64,000 nt of DNA. Origin: Poa pratensis (Eukaryota; Streptophyta; Magnoliopsida; Poales; Poaceae). The translations under genes and the position numbers were made by a program. A model generated the notes under the pieces. It made no database searches. It was not told where the DNA came from and worked only from the letters and a program-made list of their open reading frames with translations. Of this stretch, positions 54,788 through 64,000 are shown piece by piece. The stretch covers positions 56,096,617 through 56,160,616 of the forward strand of contig CAMZMU010000059.1 in the NCBI GenBank assembly GCA_947311845.1. The letters run 5' to 3'. The stretch's first letter is position 1. Each line of letters begins with the position of its first letter.

Positions 54788-57700
54788 TAGTTGAGTGCCC
54801 GTGCGTTGCTACGGACTGCAAATGAAATTAATGAGGTGTCCTTTTGATAATATGTACCTTAATAGATTCAAAAGCGAACACTATGCATCTTACCGATTGC
54901 TCAAATCATCTGGATTCAAGTATTTTGTTTCAGGTCTTAAAAGCTTACAAATTCAGAACATAATCGTTTAGTGGATCAAATGCAAGGAGTTTATAGTTCA
55001 GGGGATAGACAATTATCGACATGTACATAGCAGGGCTGACCATGATGCTGAACTACCGATGTTTTATTCAGACATGTATGAGGGTACACCAAATACATCA
55101 ATCTGTGAGCACTTGTATGCCTTGTTTGCATTGTAAGTTTCGCCTAATCATGTCAAGCTTCACAATTAAAAGATAAAAGAATTCCCACATTCCTGAATTC
55201 TTAAAACCTGTCGTGTCAAGAGAAATATATTGTTTGGGTCATAAAAGATAACCTTTCATTCAGTGTGCGCAGTTCTACACGTCCTCACATAGAGAGCAAA
55301 TTCACAAATGCATGACAAGGAAAATGATCTACCCACGGCCCAAAGCGCCGTGTAAACCAGACATTATAGCTCCAGTCACACAATATGGCCATCCGTGAGA
55401 TATGTGATACTTACAATTAGAATCAGTACGGGAAAATCTTCTACCCCGTGAATTTTCATACTATTCAAAGACATCACATCATAGCAAGGTACATACCATG
55501 AATTTGAACTCTGATATCCTCCGAATGTATCATAGCATTTTTTTCCACGACCATTGACAATGCCACCACTTCAAGATTTGGTAGGGGACTATTACCGTAA
55601 GAAACAATAGACCTGCAAATAAATTATGCAAACTTGTAACTTGTAATTAGTTCACCTAGTTATAGGTATTCAAGAGGGGATGCCTAAACTTTTAATCCAA
55701 GCACTGAAACTTTTAGGATTCCCATGCCGAAAGACAACTTCAAGAGCCAGGTAAAGCCAAACATAATCGGACAGAAATATATAAACATGTACACCTATTT
55801 GTACAAATAATGTCTGCGCGTGTAAATTCTCAAATAGAAATAAGAGATATAAAGATGTTATGATATGTGTATGTGCAAACTTAATCGCAAAAGTATGAGC
55901 ATGTTCGAACGGTAAATAAAGCAACATTTTGTATATAGTTTTTTCTGTAATTTAAGAAGAATTGTAATTGCAAAGTACTCATGTAAATATATACTCTTGC
56001 ATAACTTCTTTGCATCTGCACATATTACAACATACCCTCTCATATGCTTCTATTTTCCTGGCGAATTTAAATGCTCGAGTAGACATACAAAATGGGTGGT
56101 ATGTATTCCTAAGATACATGAAACTCTATGATCTCAAGAACGCATATTGGAGAAGATGACAATTTATGAGATACAATTACGAGACACTCTAAATTGTACC
56201 AGACAAGAGTATATAGTAGCAAGAACCACCACTACATGTTCCAACCTAACCTGAGAATTTGTTGTTAGTACCGAACTGTGCTCCTCAACACGGTGGAAAA
56301 AAGCTTTTCATCATACCAGTAGCTACTGACTACAGAACTTCCCCTGCTTGGAGAAGACAAGAATGGTCAAAAACATCTTCGATCTTCATCAGAAGCTATT
56401 GTCATAAAATTTGCCAAAACCTATACTCAACCACACTAATCTATGACAATGCGCAGAGCAGAACAGTTGCTAGTACAGTCAGAAGTGAATTTAAATGGAG
56501 TGATCAAGCAGAGAAAAGTTTAGCGAAGCATAATTTTTTTCCAAGCATTATAAGTTATAACTATGCATATACATGTGTTGTAGTTCACCTCGAGTGACTG
56601 AAATATCAGTAAGCATCAAGGATAGCTGGTTGATTGTGCGTGAATGTGCTATCCTATCTCTAAGAGTTCTATCTTGATTACGACGACAAAAATTTCATCC
56701 TACCCATTCTCATTTCCACTCTAGTATCCCTATGTCTAAATCATACACGGGCAAAGAAAATTGATAACTGGAAGTTGAAAGTTGAGACCACAAACATTAT
56801 ATGTTGTCTAAGAAAAAATAAATCACCAGATTGCTTATTCTTTATCAGCGACAATTCTGAAATTGTACCTTTGATTAATCGTGAAAGTGTTGTTACACTG
56901 CCAGCAATCAGAGATCTCACTCCAACATCTCGCTTATATGCATCAGCTCCATCGGTAGTGTTCACACCTGCCATAGCACATACCTACAGTTACTTGATAG
57001 ACAATTGGACAAAGCTCATCTAGAAATCCATCCATAGCACAAATAGAAAACTTAAATATGTCTGGATTACCAATATATAAATATCAAAAATAGATGAAAA
57101 TGATGGTAGAACATACATGCAACGTACATGTTAATTATATAAATTGTATATAATCTACTGCAACTGCAAATGTTTCAAATACATATCAAAAGCAATATAA
57201 CCACTTCTAGTTTTCAAGCATCAAGCACACAATTGTGAATGCACTTCAGTTATAAACTCATAGAATACATGGTTCATAATAAACCCCAAATTGATATACA
57301 TTTACCTGTCTTAGAATAATACCTAGCTGACCATTACAGAAGAAAGTATTACTCAAAATCAGCACGTAGCTACAGAGCTAACCCATCAAATATGAACATT
57401 CAGGGGTAACTCCAGATCATAATTTCAAGTATTTTCGCATGATTTCAAGGAACTCGGAATTCACATGATTTCCCATTGACCAATCTAAAATACTGCATAT
57501 GGAAGTGGATGAGTAGAACCAAATTTCATGCGCATATTTCTGAAAGAACATGCCCAATCAGGCACGCATTTGATACTTAAATAGTTAATGTTAAATATAC
57601 GTACATGAATCAGTGTGATATTTTTTACCTCCTTTTTTAAACTGAAGAAATGGGTTATGCAGCCCAATGATGAAACCTGATACACGCATGATCCTTAGCC

Positions 57701-58349
57701 TGCAAGAGATTCAGACGTTGAGTAAAATAGGTGTACGCAGTATAGCTGCAAGATAAAGTAATCACCAAATCAACACTGCACGAGCTTATTTCTACCTGCT
57801 GCAATTCACAAACAACATTCTGACGACATAGTAAGAATGTTCAGACTGCAATTTACAAACAACATTCCCCACAAGGAGATCACCTGGACATCGTCGTCTT
57901 TCTGGGAGATGAGCTGGGTGAGATCATGTTCGTGGCCTCGACGAGGATGTTGTACGCCGTTGACGGCTGCTGCTACTTCTGCATGAAGACGGGCTTGGAG
58001 CCAGAGTCGCTGATGATGAGGCCTACACGACCCGACGCGGTAGCGGGTTCCCTCCTCGACCAAGAGGCTGCCTGCGGTTGAGGCGTGCCATGGCGGGACA
58101 TGCGTGGGAGGGGCGGCACCTCGCGGAGCAGAAGGACGGCGGCGACTGGCGGTGCAAGGGAAGCTGTGAGAGAGGAACACGAGGCGGCGGCGCACGGGCG
58201 GCTGTTTGTGGGCGATTTAGGGTATGAACGTTTTGCCCTTGGCCTGAACTTGGAAACACGAGATTCGCTAACGATTCATTACTGGGCCAATTGCTGGGCC
58301 GGGCTATGATTAGCGAGCAAGGGGCGGTCGAGGAAACGATCGGCGGAAA
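54788..58349. other. AT-rich region with exon-like segments on minus, gene not identified
   Basis: Several minus-strand segments have strong acceptor and donor contexts around short open stretches, for example near 55504-55610 (TTTGCAG then open then GTATGT), near 56880-56970 (open frame with DGADAYKRDVGVRSLIAGSV) and near 57640-57705. A GC-rich possible first exon lies at 57890-58095. Their phases do not join cleanly and I do not recognise the protein. It may be a decayed or rearranged gene. No transposon ends were seen. Confidence 0.3.
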
Positions 58350-60506
58350 ATGGAGACGGATAACGGAGGCTTCACCAACGTACGTCCAACTCCTAAAGAT
58401 ACTCTGCCACCTCTCGCCTCGCCGTCTCCCGCTGCATCTGCAGGGCTAGGCACGCCACCATTGACCACCACCGTTTGCTCCGCGTGGACCTGCTCCTGTT
58501 CTCGCTGGACGGCGTCGTCTACAACATAGACAAGATCGCCGCCCCGAATCTTTTCGCGTGGCGCTCCATGACGCTCTACATCACCAACAGGCTCGACTAG
58601 CTTGACGACCGCTCAGGCTACGCGCGAGGTCGTTGGGGAGATCACGGACTACTCCATGGCCTCTTCTTGATTGAAAGCAACAAGGTGGTCAATCCCGCCA
58701 CCCGACAGTGGGCGTCGCTGCCCCGGCTGCCGTGTGCGTGCTCATGGCGGGTGTAAACCTGTGGACGTTGCTATAACAACTCCTACCTCCTCTACGATCC
58801 TACCATCTTGCCACATTACGTGTATTACATCCCCCATATTCCCCGTTATGTGTCAGACGACACGGCGCGCAGTGAGGAGTGGCCACCTTCGCCGTATGCC
58901 ACGTATGTTTTCTCGTCAAAGACGAAGTGTTGGAAGGAGAGGTCATTCATACAAGAAGGAGACGATGCAGGAACGATGGACGACGTGAGATCATCACACT
59001 GGAAATCCGATGGAGATTTGTACTACGCCGTCTACTGGCAGGGATCACTCTTACCAAAGTGTTTGCGTGATATCTTCATCGTAGGGAAATTGTTACTAAA
59101 GACAACCTTGTAAAACGCAATTGGCATGGAAATAGAAAATGTGTCTTTTGTCATCACGATGAGACAATAAAACACTTATTTTTCCAATGCAAGTTTGCGC
59201 GTTCCATATGGTCAGCCATCCAGATAGGATCTACCTTATACCCACCACATAGCGTCGTGAATATTTTCGGCAATTGGCTAAATTTTGTGGACTCTAGGTT
59301 CAAGCTTCTTATTAGGGTGGGAGCGATTGCCGTTATTTGGTCGCTCTGGCTATGTAGAAATGATACGGTTTTTAACGATAAAAATGCTTCTCTTATGCAG
59401 TTTATCTACCGGTGCACTGCTACGTTCCGTTCATGGTCGGCACTGCAGCGTGTGGAGCATCGCGACCTATTTTTGGAGGTGGCTTCGCGGCTAGAGGTGG
59501 CAGCGGCGGGGTTGTTTTCCCAGCATGGATGGCAGCATGATCTTCAGATCGGCCCTCCAACACCTTAGGCGTCTTTACACTTTCTCATTCTCATATGTAA
59601 TTCACCTTTTATTTTTTATATCGTCACTGATGAACTTGTTGGGGCTGTGTGCATCCTAGTTATGTAGAGGCCGGGTGTAACAATTAAAACTTTTAAGTAA
59701 TAAAATCTCTTTATCGAAAAAAAACTGGCAGGGATCACTCTACGTTCCTTCTAGACATAGACAGGATGGTTTTCTCTTGAGGTATTACTCACACTTACGG
59801 ACTCTAAGATTAATATTCTTATCAATGACAGTTTTGGTGATTAATCCTTGGGTGGTGATTTTTTTTTTTTTGCAAAATAAACTTATCGGATGATATGTAT
59901 GAAGTAATTGATTTGCCAAAAGGGGACATAGGATCAACATTTCGTATAGGAAAATCGAAGAAAGGGGTCTACTATGTACTGGATATCGATGGACGATGCA
60001 CATTGCAGATTTGGTTTCTTTCAGAATCGTGTGGTCTGATAGAGTGGGTTTTAACTAACGAAATCAACCTTGAGCCAGCAAAGAGAGAGTATCCTTACGA
60101 TAAACATTTAGATGATGGACCATGGATCTCACAGTCGCCTGATCAAAAGGAGGAGTTGTTGAAGAATGTTGTCAATCTTAAACTTGTAGATGAATACAAT
60201 AAAGCACGAACCAAAGATGATTTTGAATGGGACTCTGACGATGAAAATGTTGTTAGCACCGTGCACTGGCCTAAAAAGTGCAGCAATGACCACGTCCATT
60301 CTCCTTATTTTTCTTGTTTGGGATATCATCCTTACAAAGAAATTGCTCTTTTCCATGATAGTCACGGTTATACAACAATTGCCTATCATTTAAATAGCTC
60401 GAAGGTTCGATACTTGGGCAGAATGGATTATGATGTGCATTCCGAGGTGGATATTTCCTTTGCGTACACACCTTGTTGGACAATGGACTTGCCAGGAGGC
60501 AATTAA
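58350..60506 (+). pseudogene. F-box protein gene, interrupted by a LINE and frameshifted
   Basis: From the ATG at 58350 the frames give a broken F-box (LLKILCHLSPRRLP, then AVSRCICRA.HATIDHHRLLR in a second frame). The grass F-box C-terminal region follows (VVNPATRQWASLPRLP, YLLYDPTILPHY, EEWPPSPYATYVFSSKTKCWKERSF, YYAVYWQGSL) up to the LINE at 59052-59723. After the insert the protein continues, with a frame break between 59742 and 59895, into a 203-codon stretch (from 59895, LPKGDIGSTFRIGKSKKGVYY... to the stop at 60504-60506). Such proteins are SCF ubiquitin-ligase adaptors with unknown substrates. Stops at about 58598 and 58754 and the insertion make the copy non-functional. Confidence 0.85.
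59052..59723 (+). mobile_element. 5'-truncated LINE in the F-box gene, 18-bp target duplication
   Basis: The duplication ACTGGCAGGGATCACTCT stands at 59034-59051 and 59724-59741, and the insert ends in an A-run (59717-59723). The 672-bp insert encodes the RVT zinc-finger region (CVFCHHDETIKHLFFQCKFARSIW) and the C-terminal tail (WSLWLCRNDTVFN) ending with a stop at about 59566. It is in the same orientation as the F-box gene. Confidence 0.95.
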
Positions 60507-62199
60507 TGCATGCTAAGTTATTGGAGTATATGCTTTGCACCTAATTCCACATTGTTGCTTGTTTTTAATGTATAATATTGTTTTTCGAAGGAGTTAATCT
60601 GATTGACACTATGTTTTCTTAATTATGTTCCTGTGATACTCCTTCCCTATACATTTTGTATTGGTGTTCATAGGGGGGTTGCAATACTGAATAAATGCAT
60701 CACAACATGCATATCAGTTGTCTGGTTTATTATCAACTTGTTTCCGAGCGATATCATGTGTCAACACCTATAATACAAAGACAATGAGTGCACACACTAA
60801 AGCCTCATCCTAAGCCATAAGGTATGGGAAGGTTATCATAATGTAAAAAATATTAGCTCAACATCAATGCTTAATAAAGTTGAGAACGAGTCACATGTTA
60901 ATCAGAACTAGATCCGAAATTGAAGGAGAAAATAATGCATTCTGCTTATGTTCGAATTGGTTGAATACACTTTGCTTCTGGAATGCGGTCGTGTCATCCT
61001 AAATTGAGGCAAAGCAAACTGATTATTAGAAAAGAAACTTGTGCCCGGCCACAAACATGCTTGCAGCAATATCTCTCTTAAGGCTCATCAAAAAAACTAG
61101 ACATGATCAACTTGCTTCAACTCATGCATGGTCACTCTCTGAAACATATTGCATGCACATCTCTACCAAACTAGAAGTAACATTCTTAACTTGTCAGAGT
61201 AGGATCAGCGATGATGCCAAGTCATGATAACATGATGGTAAAGAATATCATATGTAACACATGGATCGCAAAAGTGACGAAAACACTCGTCAAATCAAGT
61301 AACTGACAGGTGGGCAACACATGGCACGTTAGAAATAATTGTACTAACAATGATGGACTAGCAATGCTGCTTACGTACATGTCTCAGGCTTACGGCTCAA
61401 TCAGCAGTGCACGCACTCAACCGTGTGATGGTACGTTGGTGTGTGTACATAGGAACTCAGAACTCTAGCTAGCAAAGGACGTGGAGTGGAGGCGTCGCAC
61501 ATGTGAGAAGATTGCCTCACGCCCCCACCTGGACGTTGAGCTGGTGTCACAGGGACTCAAGGGAGGTCCAGCTAGCGAAGCGCTTCAAGTGGAGAGGAAT
61601 TCACAAATGACCTGGTACTCTAGAATCAAGGAAAGTGTAGATATCGAAGTTTAGATCGAGGACAATCCCTTTGTAAACACCTCATGTATACTCTAGAATG
61701 TTTTTATCTTGTTACACCAATGACCCAAGATAGAAAATCATACTACCAAGAAAAAATTGCATGGTACAAGTTAGCGATATTTACGATTACTAGCACATAA
61801 CTAATATCAAAAATCCATCAAGCACCACAAATGGGTTGGTCTAGCCAGCGCCCGCGCGCTCGATGGACGGGTCGAACGCTCACTTTCTTTGGAAATAATT
61901 TCTCCCCACATGGGCGACCCCGGCCAACCACAGCACCGTGTGCGTGGCCACGGCGCCGCCCTACTCACGTGCGTCGCCCTCGCCGGTTGTGCGAGAGACA
62001 CGATAAGCACTTCCTCGAAATTCATGAGCTGTCGCGTCTGTGCTCGCAGTAGCCGATGTCGTTGTCCCGGACTCCCGGCCGCCGCGCCAGTCCACCACCA
62101 CCACGTCCGTGTCTCCTCGGTTCCCCGGTGGACGCAGGGGTGTGCTCGTTCTCCGGTGCCCCCCCACGAGTTCTGTCACAGCCACGATGCCTAGTTCTC
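60507..62199. other. Intergenic, no recognised gene
   Basis: AT-rich to 61800, then GC-rich to the LTR. A single STOWAWAY-like terminus (TACTCCTTCCCTATACATTT near 60641) has no partner. No frame above 101 codons looks real. Confidence 0.45.
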
Positions 62200-63158
62200 T
62201 GTTGAATATATAAGCAATGTAGCAGTAGATTTAATCCGCGAAAATAGTAAACATGATATGACTAGAATAATCAGAATTAAACTAATCATGCGATCTACTA
62301 AAAACGTAGACAAGCCGAACGAATCTAGAGTAACTACCACAAGCAGGAACTCTAGCAGCATATCAAACAAGAAGATCGAGAGGACATACGTTGCAGCGGC
62401 AGTAGCAGCAGCGGCCCCGGTGTCGCCCATGTTGTCGAGGAAGAGGTTGGCGATGTCGGGGAAGAAGTCATCGTTGGGGAAGAACTCGAAGCCAGCAGTC
62501 GCGCGAGTGCGCTCCCCAAAAACCTGATCGCCCCTCTCCCGTACAGGATCACAAGAGGCGGGGTTCCGGAGGCCTGCTGTCCCTTCAACCGGTGCACGCC
62601 GGAAGACGGGATGGAGAAGACTTGGAAGACGGCGGCGCAAGGTTCTGGAACTAGGGCGGCGAGCGACCATGTGTTGCGTGTATGGCGGCTAGGGTTCGCC
62701 CAAGCAATATATAGAGCGGTCGGGTAGGACGTGGGCTGCAGCCCACGATTGAGTCGGTAACGTCTCCACCAAACGGAAACGGCAAAACAATTAACGCGTC
62801 CGTTAATGATTAATCAATAACTCAATAAATTTCCCGGACTGCAAAAATATAAGCTCGGCTCGGCGAGATTCCCGCAACCCGCGGCGTGCGTGTCGTGACG
62901 TGACGAGACGACGGACGGCGGCGGCGGAGGAGGAGTGCGCACGAGAGAGCCTTCCTGTTCTCACATGCTTACCAAGTGCTAGCACAGCTCACTATATAAA
63001 GTGGTGCAGCACTCTCTTAGCTAGCAGTATGGGACTAAAGGTTGCTTTCACGTACACACACAGCCAGCCAAATAAATGGGCCAAATGGGAATTTCGAATT
63101 TAGTAGTTGGGCTTTTCAGGCTGTGGCCCAAGTACAGCCCAACACCAAAATTCCAGCA
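62200..63158 (-). mobile_element. 3' LTR of a Copia element running off the window
   Basis: Read on minus, the LTR starts TGCTGGAATTTTGG after a polypurine tract GTGGGGGAT (about 63159-63167) and ends ATATTCAACA at 62200, giving TG...CA ends over 959 bp. A TATATAA-like box lies within it (about 62990-63000). The other LTR would lie beyond 64000, so no target duplication can be tested. Confidence 0.7.
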
Positions 63159-63715
63159 ATCCCCCACAAAGTCTCATTGGCACATCATACCACGTTTGTT
63201 CCAAAACATTGTTTTATATACCGGTGTTTAGTGGAGACTGTTAAGTTGAACACCACTTAGAACTAATGCTACGCTAGACCGCAACTTGAATAGTGGACTA
63301 TGCCTTGAACTACAAGTTTGCTGCAAATCTAGTTTCACACAAGTCCTTTACCGATACTGGGCTACCGCAAGGCTTCCCCGCGGTGGAGCGTATGCGTCAT
63401 ACTCCGAGACCTTTCATGAGTTTACTAAAGAGCACCCAACTCTCACGGACTGCGACGTTTAACAGTCAGGCTCATATAGGTGTATTCCTCAAGAGATGTT
63501 CTGCAGGGCAACATCTCCGCTTATAAAAGTAAGCCGCTTGGAACACATTAAGATATAATATCAACCTGCCATGCAGATCAGGAGAGTATTGCATCTATAC
63601 GGAGTGGGATGGTAAAATATAAGGATACTCTCCTCTCAGCTGTCCAACAGCTTGTCACCCACTTCTAATTCACGGGATCTCCGATCACATAGAGTGGTTT
63701 ACCACTGTGGACAAC

Positions 63716-64000
63716 TCATACCGTGGGTCTCAAACCCATCTCCCTCGATGCACTATCTATCACATTACGTGATAAACCCTTTGTGAAGGGATCTGCCAAA
63801 TTCTTAGACGTTTGGATATAATCCAACGCAATGACTCCGGAGTTCTTTAATTTTCGGACAGATTTCAATCTCCTCTTCACATGCCTTGATGACTTCATAT
63901 TATCCTTAGAACTTTTAATCTTGTGAATCACAGTTTGATTATCACAGTTCATAAGGATAGCGGGTATTGGTTTTTCAACCACAGGTAAGTCCATCAAAAG
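63716..64000 (-). mobile_element. Copia pol 3' end, RNase H fragment (continues outside the window)
   Basis: The minus frame encodes the last part of a Copia RNase H: NCDNQTVIHK with the catalytic aspartate, then SSRHVKRRLKSVR and the IQTSKNLADPFTKGLS motif, and a stop at 63716-63718. It is followed by about 550 bp of untranslated sequence and the LTR. It is open to the window edge, so this element may be intact. Confidence 0.9.

Noticed and set aside
60641..60700. Stowaway terminus near 60641
   Set aside because: Only one weak end is present with no inverse partner or TA pair at a fitting distance.

Overview
The window is nuclear DNA from a grass, most likely a pooid cereal of the Triticeae type. 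The evidence is plant-style interrupted genes, several Stowaway MITEs with TA target duplications, a 1.8 kb Copia solo LTR that opens with the TGTTGGAGATATGCC signature of the cereal Angela/WIS/BARE group, plant L1-type LINEs with a C-terminal RNase H, and grass-type F-box and receptor-like kinase families. No bacterial-style operon, CRISPR array, tRNA or rRNA gene was seen.

Layout. 1-4.1 kb: no recognisable gene. 4.2-4.7 kb: damaged F-box gene start (minus). 5-14.3 kb: transposon-rich spacer with two solo LTRs (7135-8960 and 9186-10814, both with perfect 5-bp target duplications), a CT microsatellite, a Mutator-type MITE and two Stowaway MITEs. 14.4-25.2 kb: one complete gene on the minus strand, the cohesin ATPase SMC3, with 28 coding exons, a 5'-UTR intron, a 3'-UTR intron, one U12-type AT-AC intron and two GC-AG introns. 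A 686-bp retroposon sits in its 5' leader or promoter. 26.2-29.1 kb: an unrecognised decayed frame, a MITE, a small solo LTR, a Copia gag scrap and a long inverted-repeat element. 29.3-33.4 kb and 38.2-41.2 kb: two related receptor-like cytoplasmic kinase genes on the minus strand, the second clearly dead. Between them lies a decayed LINE carrying a SINE.

42.97-51.64 kb is a three-layer nest: an old 5'-truncated LINE, split by a nearly full-length LINE and again by a deleted Copia element. Each target duplication except that of the full-length LINE can be read. 52.1-54.8 kb is an LTR-like element inside what may be the first codons of another F-box gene. 58.35-60.5 kb is an F-box gene split by a truncated LINE with an 18-bp target duplication. 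62.2 kb to the window edge is the 3' end of a Copia element (minus).

Function. Only SMC3 is a housekeeping gene. The F-box and kinase genes are members of fast-turnover families, and most copies here are broken. The SMC3 exons are otherwise highly conserved but carry four 1-base deletions, each in a short homopolymer. The LINE and Copia frames show the same kind of lesion, so a systematic indel problem in the underlying sequence must be excluded before SMC3 is called a pseudogene. I found no candidate for an undescribed multi-gene system. The most unusual observations are the SMC3 splice-site mix with promoter insertion, and the nested retroelement block.
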